A program made the position numbers and the translations under genes. The notes under the pieces are model-generated. The model was not told the origin of the DNA. It did no database searches and was given only the letters and a program-made list of their open reading frames with translations. From Symbiodinium natans (Eukaryota; Sar; Dinophyceae; Suessiales; Symbiodiniaceae): 58,000 nt of DNA. The stretch covers positions 986,542 through 1,044,541 of the forward strand of contig CAJNDS010002401.1 in NCBI GenBank assembly GCA_905221605.1, given 5' to 3'. Numbering within the stretch: the first letter of the stretch is position 1; every line of letters begins with the position of its first letter. This document shows, in pieces, positions 1-9,403 of this stretch.

Positions 1-2530
1 TCAACGAGTCAGGGGGCAGGCGCAGACACTCCGCATGCCACAGCGCAGGAGTCCGGGCGTCCTCTTGGCTGGGCAGCGGAGCATCTGGTAGCGTCGCTAA
101 CACGCCGGTCAGTAGCTGCGGAGTCCATTCCTTGCCATAAGTTTGCTCCTCAGCGAGCCAATTTGTGAGGAAGGTATTCAAGGGATTCGTGGACCCTGGG
201 CCTCCGGCTGGCGATGGTTGGTCAGTTTGCGTTTCATGCTTACCCCTGAAAACTTGGCAAACCTCCGGATGAATCAACTGGGCCCACAAATCGTGCCAAT
301 GCCCTTTAACAACCAATCCGATGATTAGAACAAGCACGAGGTCCGTGACAAACCCGGTAGCCAGTGTGGCTGCCGAATGGCATCAAGAGGTGAGTCTTCC
401 ATCGGAATTCCTAATGCGACATGCTGCCGCTCCTTGGGCATGTGCAGCAGTGCATCCCAAAGCGGGGTGGAAGCTCCACCGGGCAGCACCTCGAGCCTCG
501 AGCTGGCTAGCTCTTGGTAGTGTGTGTTGGTTCACGAAATGGCTGTGCTGCTCATCTGTCAGGAGCAGGGCAATGGTGAGATTGACTGGCTGCATTGCTT
601 TGCTCTCGCCCGGGCCGGTGCGGAGCTTTTTAGGGGATAGGACCGGGGTATGCCACATCCCCACCACCCTCTCGCAAGGTAACCAGCAAGGCAGTACCTT
701 TGGCGGGGACTTTGCCAGCAACCGCAAACCAAAGTCTACTCCATTCAGGGACATCAATTAACTCAGGTGTGAGAAGGATGACTGACGCCTTTGGACAGAC
801 TCGGTGAAGCAGGCAGATCGGCCAGGTATGAGTGCCTGGCTTGACCGCCACAGGTGTGCCGGCACGCTTTACTGCTGCTTGCTCTGGGTAATGGTATTGC
901 TCCGAAGGCTCCTCCTCAATTTCTGCCTCAGAGGCCATGGCTAAGAACTGGTAGCCCAGCATGTCAACTAGGCGCTCAAGTGGCAGGTGAGGGAGCCACA
1001 TGTCCAGCACAAGTTTCATCGTGGGGCCCAGCTCCTGATACGGTAGTGGCAGGTCCGTCAGGTGCGGCTTTGCTTCTGCTAAGAGGACTTTGATGCATTC
1101 ACTTCGTAGGGTTGCGATACCCCGATTCGAGGCAGGGGGCAGCCGGAGAAATTTCTCCAGATCGGGGCGAGTTATCAGTCGTCCTAGTACGGATTTGACG
1201 AATGCTTGGGAATCTTCCGGCAGCTGGACAGAGCCGCAGGCAACATCCATTAAAGATGCTCGGACTGCGCGGTCAAGCCGAGGGTCAGCCAAGCCGCAAA
1301 TCTTTATGCACATATTCCCCCGGCGTAAGCTGGAAGAGCTCCTCACTTTCGACAAAGTGGCCATAAGAGTGCCCACCATTGCCGAGTGCATCAGACCCGG
1401 AGAAATAGTATAGGCGTGCTCCCTCGCGGATCGCTTGCTCTCTTGCTGCCAAGCTGGGCCGGAAGATGCAGAGCTGGTCGCTCTCATGGTGAACAAGGCT
1501 AACAGCATGCCGCAATTCCGAGGTAAGAATATAGCGCAACATGGCTCGTGGCATGGCTATTCCGCCCAAGCGTGCGTCGATGGGGACAAAGTCACCCTTG
1601 CATTGGGGAATTTGTTGACGCTCGTGCCAAGCAATAACCGCAGCTGCGCCCGTATAGGAACCAGCTGAGAATCCAGCGACGCGCAATTTGCATTCACCTG
1701 CTCTACCCGCGGCGAGGCTCACATGCAAAGCCGTTAACGCAGCAGTGTGTGGCATGTGCAAATGGGCCAAGGCAGGGTGCATTGTTAAGGAGGCTTCGAC
1801 GGAGCTAATCCTATAGCTCTCACAGCCGCAGGCAATCCACATCCTTCCACCTTGGGTACAGAGCACGCGCCCACACCTGGGCAGCCTGAGGCAGGAGCAA
1901 CAGAGCATGGGATGCGTTGTCGCTGGACGAAAGCAGCAGCGGGCGATGAGTGAGGTCGTATCTGACAGGCTTACTCTGGTTTTCACGGACTGCCTCCATC
2001 TCCAGGCCCGTCAGTGCATAGAGTTGGCGGTGTGGATGATACTGCCGGACACAGAGGGGGGCGTATTCTCTTTTTTCCCGTTCATTCCACTGATGAAGAG
2101 CGACCGACACTCCCCTGCAGGCGTTAAGTAAGGCTTTGGGGGCGGGTACTGGAAAGCAGGAAAGGCGAAGGCTGCAAGGGCTTGTCCGTCGTCCCAGTAT
2201 TGGCTAAGACCCAAAGGCGTGGCCTGAGTATCTTCCACAAAGAGAGTCCAGAGCAAGTCCGCCTGGGCAAACCATGCATGCGAGGCGGCAGCCAGCATGG
2301 CTAGCTGCCCTTTCGGGGTGTTAGGTCGACTGCGCCATTTCGGAGTGGCTTTGCAAGAGGACAAGACCTCTTTTTTCCAAATGAGAACCCCAGGGAAAAG
2401 TTGGAGCCTCACTGGCCCGCTGCCCTTTTTTCCTACCGAGGCCCACAGAGGGACGGTGGTGCCATTGCCCCAAATGGACTCAGGCAAGGTGGGCAGCCGG
2501 TTCACGTTCCCCCAGAGCTGCAAGATACTT
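1..2530 (-). pseudogene. Frame-broken alpha/beta-hydrolase-like gene, truncated by window edge
   Basis: Read on the minus strand, coding-like sequence runs from about 2523 to position 1 but changes frame repeatedly: 2523-2011, then 2110-1820, then 1986-1285, then 1508-630, and again near 310-1, where an open stretch with LANWLAEEQTYGKEW-like text continues off the window. The 1986-1285 piece has the nucleophile elbow GFSAG (near 1660), and further on a Gly/His-rich GGHSYGHF segment that could hold the catalytic histidine. This is the usual order in alpha/beta-hydrolases, which are serine esterases or lipases. I infer a decayed gene because no gaps that look like introns explain the frame changes. 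The start is preceded by a primer-binding-like site and LTR-like DNA (2555-2716), so the gene may be cargo of an old retroelement. Substrate is unknown. Confidence 0.5.
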
Positions 2531-2554
2531 TTCCCTTTGGCGCCACGTTAAAAA

Positions 2555-2716
2555 CCCAAGATGCCAAACAAGGCACCAAGGATACAACCAAGCCAAACTC
2601 ACACAAGTCCAAACCAAGCAAGCAAGCTCAGACACTCGGACAACTCTTCTGTTTTGGCTTGCAGCACTCACACCAGTGCTCGTCACTTGAGCCAAAGTGG
2701 AAAACGTATCACAGCT
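2555..2716 (-). mobile_element. Remnant LTR and primer-binding-like site of another retroelement
   Basis: On the minus strand TGGCATCTTGGG (2566-2555) repeats the 12 bases that follow the 5' LTR of copia-1 (11119-11108). The 150 bases in front of it share the words CACTTGAGCCAAA and TTTTCAC-like runs with the copia-2 LTRs. I read this as the inner end of a different LTR followed by its primer-binding site. It ends abruptly where the copia-1 LTR begins at 2717. Confidence 0.45.
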
Positions 2717-2950
2717 CTCCAACTTGCCAGCTCGGCTTAAAAGACCTCCAAAACTACCCTCAAGTCACGAAACTCGACGAGAGTGGTTCCCTATGAGGCA
2801 AAACGTTCCTGCATCACTAATCATACTCAGGCTACTGGGAAAAACTTCAAAAGCTGAGCAGACTCCAAGCTATGCACACAAAACTGCAAACTGCAAAACT
2901 CACCGTGTCGCACCCTCACAGGATGACGCACAGGTCTCGAACTTCTACAC
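2717..2950 (-). repeat. copia-1 3' LTR
   Basis: This 234-bp block is identical to 11120-11353. On the coding strand it begins TGTAGAAG directly after a polypurine run and ends GTTGGAG, so it lacks the usual terminal CA. The C-terminus of the 2916-3353 ORF extends into it. Confidence 0.95.
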
Positions 2951-3353
2951 CCCCCCTCCACACGGTGGGTGTCGGCTGGTCCACGCGCAAGTATTGCAGA
3001 CAAAACTCACAAGCAACTCGACGCTGCAGATTGCCTGGGTGGGTATTGCGCAAGCCGAGGCAATCGCTGCGAACATGAAAGGCGTATCCATGCCGCGTAG
3101 TGATAATTGCTCTCCGACTTTGTTCCACCGGAAGAAAGGTAAGAAGTTCACTCAAAGATAGAATATGGCTGTGACGCTGTCGGTATTGCTGCACAAAGAT
3201 TCCAGCGAGGAAGCTGCCAAGCATCGCCAAGGAAAACATCACGAGGAAGGCGATCAAACTGACTTCCACCTGTTGCTGAGGAACCCATCGCATCCAGAGC
3301 TCTCGAACCCAAGTGCGCCTCACAGCGTTCTCAACCTCAACCATATCAGCCAT
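2916..3353 (-). CDS. Small single-pass membrane protein with Cys/His motif, env position of copia-1
   Basis: A 145-residue ORF starts at a real ATG (3353) 75 bases after the pol stop and terminates inside the 3' LTR. Residues about 31-54 are a hydrophobic helix (SLIAFLVMFSLAMLGSFLAG) flanked by polar sequence. Residues about 88-125 contain H-x4-C and C-x2-C arranged as HVRSDC ... CEFC, a possible metal-binding motif. No signal peptide is evident, so the helix may act as a signal anchor. Its place between pol and the 3' LTR is where env-like ORFs sit in some LTR elements, but nothing in the sequence shows membrane fusion activity. I do not recognise the family. Confidence 0.55.
   Translation of the reverse strand: MADMVEVENAVRRTWVRELWMRWVPQQQVEVSLIAFLVMFSLAMLGSFLAGIFVQQYRQRHSHILSLSELLTFLPVEQSRRAIITTRHGYAFHVRSDCLGLRNTHPGNLQRRVACEFCLQYLRVDQPTPTVWRGGVEVRDLCVIL
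2951..2961 (-). promoter_or_regulatory. Polypurine tract of copia-1
   Basis: On the minus strand TGGAGGGGGGG lies immediately upstream of the 3' LTR. This is the expected position and composition for the plus-strand DNA primer. Confidence 0.7.
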
Positions 3354-3428
3354 GGCACGTCCTATGCTCTATACACCGTACCTAAGGCAAAGTAAAAGAG
3401 GAAAAAACTTTGAGCAAATCTCGCGGTG

Positions 3429-6400
3429 TCAAGCGTTTAACGCGTGCAAGAAAACGTTCGTCAACTTCTCCGGGTAGTGTTGGGTATGCTTGAGGTCGAA
3501 GTTGGCGGAATGTGGATGACCATCACCCGAACATCGAAAGACCGACAAGCTGCGAGCAACCGACTCCATCGTCGTGATGACACGCCAACGTTTGTAGATC
3601 AACTCGCCATCTCGACCACGCATGCCAAGCGAGCAACCGTCAACCAACACATCGTGCAACATGTAAGGTCGCGACTGCAGAAAACGGATAGTCTGGTTCC
3701 ATGACCAGTAAGCACAGGAGCGGGGCCACTCGATCGACCAAGCATGGACGTAGTCACACAGCGACATAAAAGCCTTCCACAGCTTCCTGTGTAGTGACCA
3801 GCGCCGTGCCAAGCGACCGCGTCTGTAAGCTGGATCTCGCGCATGCAGATGCTGGTACAGACAACCACCGGTGCACGGAGTACTAGCCCACAAGTAAACG
3901 AAAGCCCCCCTGCGGATGTGGAGAGTGCAGATCTGTTGAAGCTGCGCTGTAGTGGCCGGGTCACCGCCGTCATCTGCCTCACTGACAGTCAACACACCAA
4001 CCCAAGAGCACGCTCGCGACGCAACCAACATGCTCGACATGGGAGGCGCACAGAACTCAACGACCAACCACTTGGCAAACTCCATCAAACGATACCGATC
4101 TGCAAGAGATACATGATCTTTGCCAGCCACAGCAGCACCAAGCAAGCCAACGAAACACGCCAACTCACCAACGCAAGCTGCAACAGTGACTTCAGACAAA
4201 CCAAGGCTCAACATGTGCTTCAAAGTAGTCCGGGCATCTAACGATTTTGTGAAGAGGTCCGCGACGTTGGAGGCTCCTCGCACTCCGAAGATGAAGAGAA
4301 GTCGTTGTCGGAGCTGATCTTGTATAAAGCATGCTCTCAGATCTATATGTCTGACACGCCTCAAGCCGTCAGCCCGACTGATGGCGATGGCGGCCTCGGA
4401 GTCGCAAAAGAGGTGCGGTGCGCACAACTCTTCCCATCCAAACACGTGGGAAATTGCCCTTCGGATTGAAAGTGATTCCTTTGCTCCCTCAACCAATCCG
4501 TACAACTCCGACTCTGCTGAGCTGAGAGCGACAGCTTGTTGAAGCCGTGACCACGCTTTCAAGCAGAAACCACCAAGCATGATGCAACCACCGCTCACAC
4601 TCTTGCGATCAACGCTCCTCTCACTGCCCCATGACGCATCCACGTAGCAATCCAACCGAAGGTTCCGCTCATCAACTGGATGGACGATTTGTCGAAAATC
4701 CTGAACATGCCGGAGGTACCGTAATACCATCCGCATCGCGCGTTCATGCTTCTCACGTGGACTAGCCTGGCCTCGAGCTAGCATGGAAACATAATATGCT
4801 AAATCCACACGCGTCATGGCCAACCATGAAAGGCGTCCCAACGTAGAGCGATATCGAGCAGCCGCTTCTGAACTCAACTCCCGCTCCAAGACTTCTTCTT
4901 CTCTGTCGTAAAGTTCTCGAAGATTCGGCGGCGTCGGGCAAGACTTCGGACTCTTCCCAAGTCCAAAACCCTCATAGATCTCCTGGTAGTACTCGCCTGC
5001 CATGCCAATCACCAAAGAGTCCTCGCCCTTCTTCCTGGTGATTTGACGACCAAGGAACGTGATTTGCTGATCACGATCCAAGTCAGCGGTCACCTTGATC
5101 TTCACCGCGCTTTTAAGCTTCTCCACCACGTAGTATATGGCCTCGTCGCTGTCGCCGCTGATGAGGAGATCGTCTACGTAGCATAACACTGACCCTCTGT
5201 CCACCGAGAACCACACCTGAGAAGAGGCATGGCTCCGTTTCAAATGGAGTAAGGTCGCAGAGGCGTTTGAGGAGCTTTGCGAGATGACGAGCCCAGGTCT
5301 GGGCCGCGGATCTCTCAAACCGTAAAGAGCTTTGCGAAGTCTCATGAACCCAGGCCTTCCATTGAGACCGGTAACTCCAGCAGGGAGCCGCACCACCACC
5401 GTGCCGTCTTCTTCTTCTAACTCTGCGAACAAGAACGCCGTACTGACGTCGAGGCCTACGACGTTCTGCCTCTTCGAGCCGGCATAAAAGAGGAAGGTCC
5501 TCAATGCCTCTGCGGAGCTGGTCGCCGCAGAAATGCCAAGCTGAGCAGCCGTTGCTCCCTGGGCGAAATCACGCGCAACGACCCGACAACGGACCAGTGG
5601 TCTCTCTTGGCCGTCAATCCGCTCCAGCTTCGCATTGGACACCCATCTTGTGGATATCACCTTCTGCTTCGGATCCACATGCCAAATCACATCACCGACT
5701 GCAAGGGACTCAAGTGCACTCAACTCACGCAACATGCCTTCGTAGGTCAGACCAAGGTCCAATGCATGTCCGGTGACATCATCCTTGGAAGACGAGGGCA
5801 TCTCAACCACAAGAGTCTCACCACCAAGCTTCACTGTCTGCCCTCCAGTATTGGGATTAGCAACGGCGGCGAAACCCAACGACTCACGGAACAAGACGTT
5901 GTTGACCATGGCATCGGACTCTGGTTCTGGCACCCGATCCAGGTTTTCTGGCTCAACTTCCATGAAGTCAACCTCTTCTGAAGCTGCAGGTTCAACTCCA
6001 ACAGAGTTTCCGGGACGAAGCTCACCCTCAAGCACCCCTTCAGGCAAGAAGGACTCACCGGGATCTCGCTCTCCCTCATCTTCAGTCGGTTCATAATCCT
6101 GCACATCATCAGGCAACTCCAATCCGACGTCAAGCTCACCAAAAGCACGCGAACGAAGATCAAGCTCAACTCCTTCGATCTCTAACTCATGCTGGGCATC
6201 ATCAAGCACAAACTGATTCGGATCAAAAGAGCTCTTCACGTACGCAGCGTACCTCTCACGACATTTCTGAGTGTGCCACGCCTTGTCCGCCGGAACACCC
6301 CTCAATCGACACGCTCGACACCTCGGGGTCCTGCCATTTTCCTCGACCCACGACGCTGGCGGTCCGCGAGTCTCGGTATTTGGGATTGGAAGGTCACGCA

Positions 6401-7610
6401 TGTTCCCTCGGTCAACCGCTGGCAAGCCACGCACAACGTCACCAGCACGCTCGGGCAACATACGACAAAGACCACGCAAGGCTGACAACTCAAAGGTCAT
6501 GGGCACCAACATCCTGATTCGGGCTGACCGAGCAACCTTCAACGAACCATCCTTCAGTCGGAACTGCACCAGATGACTGCCACCCGCGACTTCAGGGCCT
6601 AAGTATGCAGCCTGACCATATCTGCCCGTGATGGACTGCCTCAGACTCGGCGGAGGTGTTGCTAAGATTGACGCGCCCCAAACATACACTGCCCGAGGCT
6701 GCCTCAAAGTCCGCAAACTACGCTGCTCTGGCGACATGGCCGATCCCGGCTGAATGTTGTAGCGGTTGTGCACCTGAGCACAATGCGAAAGAAGATAACC
6801 AACTCCTCTGCCATATGGCTCCAGGCCAACTTGCTCTAGTCCGGCGCACAAAGTGTTCGCGTTTTCTTTTAATGTTCGGATGGCCCTCTCTGCGACCGGA
6901 GCGTGCCGACCAACCGGAACATCAGACACCTCAACCGCACCAACGGTCATGGTATCAGCGAAACCCTGAGCAAGGTTCTTCACCACCCCCTCAAGATCCG
7001 ACTTCACGCAAACCGACAAGTCACGCGCTTCAACTCCAACCAAGCCGACACTGCGTCCCCACGCCGACATTTCTCCAAGCATCACCTCACGCGCTGCTGC
7101 TCCACGCGGTCCTGAAACTTCACGGTACATCACTGTTCCGATGGCAAAGCAACCAACAAGCACCAACACCAGGAACCAAATCCCCTTGTAGAAGAACTTG
7201 TCGATCTGAACTTCCTTTTGGGCTCCCTCTCCGGAATCCCTCTCGATCTTCCTAGCTGGTTCAAGGCCTCTACCACGCACACAATGCTCACAGCTGGCAT
7301 TAAAAGGAACATGACTTCGCAACACATGCTCACGGTGAACCTTTCCCCATAACTCCTGGTGAAGCAACTCCTGATCACCATGTAGCAACCACGCCTGATC
7401 GCCGTCTGGGGCCGGTGCTTTCTCCTGATCAAGCTCACCAACACACACATGCTCAACCATGCCACTCATGCCAACCATGCCACTCATGCCAACATCACAA
7501 GCGCAAGCACAACCATCAAGCACATCAAGATTTTTGCTGCTCGCCATTGACTGGGAAGATCCTTTCTGGCTGACTGCACTCAGCGCTTTCGGTCCGTCAC
7601 CACACTCCAT
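3429..7610 (-). CDS. pol: copia-1 pol: integrase, reverse transcriptase, RNase H and C-terminal methyltransferase-like domain
   Basis: The ORF starts at ATG 7610 and encodes 1393 residues. An H/H/C/C zinc site (HREHVLRSH ... CEHC, about 90-110) precedes an integrase core with its first Asp in EVQID, then SDLEG, then APVAE, the last two 36 residues apart. The acidic linker (about 500-590) is copia-like. The RT has LVRCRVVARDFAQG, a motif A region with LDVSTAFLFAE and the active site CYVDD. RNase H shows DASWGS, SSAESELYG and ADLFTKS. After RNase H about 210 residues remain. These contain VVEFCAPPMSS (about 1183), STPCTGG (about 1243), SIEWPRS (about 1295), DGCSLG (about 1325) and GDGHPHS (about 1365). 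This order resembles cytosine-5 methyltransferase motifs I, IV and VI. The fusion is in frame with no intervening stop. Confidence 0.9.
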   Translation of the reverse strand: MECGDGPKALSAVSQKGSSQSMASSKNLDVLDGCACACDVGMSGMVGMSGMVEHVCVGELDQEKAPAPDGDQAWLLHGDQELLHQELWGKVHREHVLRSHVPFNASCEHCVRGRGLEPARKIERDSGEGAQKEVQIDKFFYKGIWFLVLVLVGCFAIGTVMYREVSGPRGAAAREVMLGEMSAWGRSVGLVGVEARDLSVCVKSDLEGVVKNLAQGFADTMTVGAVEVSDVPVGRHAPVAERAIRTLKENANTLCAGLEQVGLEPYGRGVGYLLSHCAQVHNRYNIQPGSAMSPEQRSLRTLRQPRAVYVWGASILATPPPSLRQSITGRYGQAAYLGPEVAGGSHLVQFRLKDGSLKVARSARIRMLVPMTFELSALRGLCRMLPERAGDVVRGLPAVDRGNMRDLPIPNTETRGPPASWVEENGRTPRCRACRLRGVPADKAWHTQKCRERYAAYVKSSFDPNQFVLDDAQHELEIEGVELDLRSRAFGELDVGLELPDDVQDYEPTEDEGERDPGESFLPEGVLEGELRPGNSVGVEPAASEEVDFMEVEPENLDRVPEPESDAMVNNVLFRESLGFAAVANPNTGGQTVKLGGETLVVEMPSSSKDDVTGHALDLGLTYEGMLRELSALESLAVGDVIWHVDPKQKVISTRWVSNAKLERIDGQERPLVRCRVVARDFAQGATAAQLGISAATSSAEALRTFLFYAGSKRQNVVGLDVSTAFLFAELEEEDGTVVVRLPAGVTGLNGRPGFMRLRKALYGLRDPRPRPGLVISQSSSNASATLLHLKRSHASSQVWFSVDRGSVLCYVDDLLISGDSDEAIYYVVEKLKSAVKIKVTADLDRDQQITFLGRQITRKKGEDSLVIGMAGEYYQEIYEGFGLGKSPKSCPTPPNLRELYDREEEVLERELSSEAAARYRSTLGRLSWLAMTRVDLAYYVSMLARGQASPREKHERAMRMVLRYLRHVQDFRQIVHPVDERNLRLDCYVDASWGSERSVDRKSVSGGCIMLGGFCLKAWSRLQQAVALSSAESELYGLVEGAKESLSIRRAISHVFGWEELCAPHLFCDSEAAIAISRADGLRRVRHIDLRACFIQDQLRQRLLFIFGVRGASNVADLFTKSLDARTTLKHMLSLGLSEVTVAACVGELACFVGLLGAAVAGKDHVSLADRYRLMEFAKWLVVEFCAPPMSSMLVASRACSWVGVLTVSEADDGGDPATTAQLQQICTLHIRRGAFVYLWASTPCTGGCLYQHLHARDPAYRRGRLARRWSLHRKLWKAFMSLCDYVHAWSIEWPRSCAYWSWNQTIRFLQSRPYMLHDVLVDGCSLGMRGRDGELIYKRWRVITTMESVARSLSVFRCSGDGHPHSANFDLKHTQHYPEKLTNVFLHALNA

Positions 7611-9403
7611 CCACTCGAAGTAGGTGTTCCGGGATTGGTCGGTGGCGGCGGCAATGGCGATGTCTTTGGCGGCGTAGCCGGTGCCCGTGATGCGCTGGCC
7701 CTTGGCGATGTCGGATTCCTCGGAGGCGTGGGCAAGCGTCGACGTGGCGGAACCCGCGGAGGGGTAGCGGAGGGGTAGGCAACCTTTCCGGATACCCCGG
7801 AGAGTCGGCTTCCTTCCTCGGTGGGCTCGGGGGCTTTGCTTTCTCCTTGATGATCTCGGAGATGGTCGTCACAGTGTAGGGGGCCTTTCGGTCCAGGCAC
7901 TGCAAAAAATGCTCCTTGAGGTGCTCCTCCAGCGTCCTTCTCTCTGGCCCTTTCTTCTCCTTGCGAAAGCGATTCAAATCGGACTTTGCAGCTGACGTCA
8001 TGCGACTTTCCTTGAGCTTCTGCTTCTTCACTGCCCTTGAGCTTGCACTCCACAACGTCAACCACGGCTGCTGGCGATCGGAACGAGGCACCAGCTTCAC
8101 AGGGGTCCTCTTTGTCGACGAAGAGCTCGCTGCCTTTGGCATTCTCTTCACGAGAGGCTTCTGGGGCATCTTTTTCACCTTCGGCTTCTTCGGCATGGGC
8201 TTCTGCATGGGGATCTTCGAGGGTCCTGCGGTCTCGATCTCGCCCGGCTTCAACACCACCTGGGACTCGGTATCCGCGGGCACCAGAAGGATCGCCCCCT
8301 CTGTCTCCGTGGACGTAGCCGTGGCCAACCGGGTGCTCTCCTCGAAGTCCTCTTCTCCCACCGAGATTGAGGCCGCTTGAGTCGCAACGACTCTCCGAAC
8401 TAGCTTCCCTTTGTCTTTCCCTTCCATGCGCCATTCCACTTCGCTCTCGCTGGAGGAGGCCATCTTCTCGGGCTGCGGAAGGTCTCGAACTCGCGGGGTT
8501 TGCAATCTGCTGCGTTGCACTCTGCTCTTGAGACACCAAACAGGCCCGTGCCACTGCATGACTCTGCAACCAGCAACAGTTGTTGGACCACACAGCCTTA
8601 AATTTAAAACCACCAGCTTGCACGTGGAGATGGGGGGCAAAGGAAACTGTCCAATTCCTATTCAGGAGTCGTCCTAGGCTCAGGAGATTAAATCGCACAG
8701 GTGCAACCAGGGCTTCAAACTCAACGACGATAGGACTGGATCCCTCAACGACAAAGCAAACACGAACCACAGCACTCTTCTGAACCCCTATGGAAGCACC
8801 CGTGGCGGTCACACAGTCTCTACCAACGTGCTCACTCAGGCTCAGCACTTGCACATGCTGCAGTGTCTCCTCGCTGATCAGGTGCGTCGACGCTCCGGAG
8901 TCCAGCAACCACCAGTCCATGGCTTCAGAGCTGCTACCATGTGTCACATGCGGGGCTGCCATGCTCATGTCATGAAAATAAAATCCACTCAATCCATGCT
9001 CACCAAGCGTCGACGGGATCTTCTCAAGCTCAACGGGGGTCTCTAGGCTTTCAAGCTGCGACGTTCCAAGCTCAACTGGGGCCTTCTCAAGCTCAACGGG
9101 GGTCTCTAGGCTTTCAAGCTGCGACGTTCCAAGTTCAACTGGGGCCTTCTCAAGCTCAACGGGGGTCTCTAGGCTTTCAAGCTGCGACGTTCCAAGTTCA
9201 ACTGGGGCCTTCTCAAGCTCAACGGGGGTCTCTAGGCTTTCAAGCTGCGAGGTTCTAAGCTCAACTGGGAGCTCCGAACTCTCCAACAACCACGACCTTC
9301 CAAAGGCTTCCCAATCACCATCGCTCAAGCTCGACTCATTGTCGGAATGAATCTCCCTGAGCGATATCAAAGAATTCGCAACCAATTGCCGCTGCAAACA
9401 CAC
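7580..9403 (-). CDS. copia-1 aspartic protease region with repeat-rich leader and proline-rich tail
   Basis: An open frame of about 600 codons lies between gag and pol. It has no usable ATG at its beginning and overlaps gag by 68 bases, so it is probably reached by a frameshift. The first part carries about four copies of a 21-residue repeat (9020-9270). The protease active site is WLLDSGASTH, followed by a copia-type LLSLGRLL segment. Beyond about residue 300 the frame becomes compositionally odd. A second frame, 8640-7597, then reads more protein-like (for example KRTPVKLVP and EHLKEHFLQCLDRK). The last 60 codons of the first frame (PPTNPGTPTSSGWSVV) again look natural. A pair of frameshifts within 8500-7770 would explain this. 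Confidence 0.7.
   Translation of the reverse strand: MCLQRQLVANSLISLREIHSDNESSLSDGDWEAFGRSWLLESSELPVELRTSQLESLETPVELEKAPVELGTSQLESLETPVELEKAPVELGTSQLESLETPVELEKAPVELGTSQLESLETPVELEKIPSTLGEHGLSGFYFHDMSMAAPHVTHGSSSEAMDWWLLDSGASTHLISEETLQHVQVLSLSEHVGRDCVTATGASIGVQKSAVVRVCFVVEGSSPIVVEFEALVAPVRFNLLSLGRLLNRNWTVSFAPHLHVQAGGFKFKAVWSNNCCWLQSHAVARACLVSQEQSATQQIANPASSRPSAAREDGLLQRERSGMAHGRERQREASSESRCDSSGLNLGGRRGLRGEHPVGHGYVHGDRGGDPSGARGYRVPGGVEAGRDRDRRTLEDPHAEAHAEEAEGEKDAPEASREENAKGSELFVDKEDPCEAGASFRSPAAVVDVVECKLKGSEEAEAQGKSHDVSCKVRFESLSQGEERAREKDAGGAPQGAFFAVPGPKGPLHCDDHLRDHQGESKAPEPTEEGSRLSGVSGKVAYPSATPPRVPPRRRLPTPPRNPTSPRASASRAPATPPKTSPLPPPPTNPGTPTSSGWSVVTDRKR
9020..9270. repeat. 63-bp tandem repeat inside copia-1 protease ORF
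   Basis: About four near-identical 63-bp units encode the 21-residue repeat LEKAPVELGTSQLESLETPVE on the minus strand. The unit is a multiple of three, so copy number can change without breaking the frame. Confidence 0.85.
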
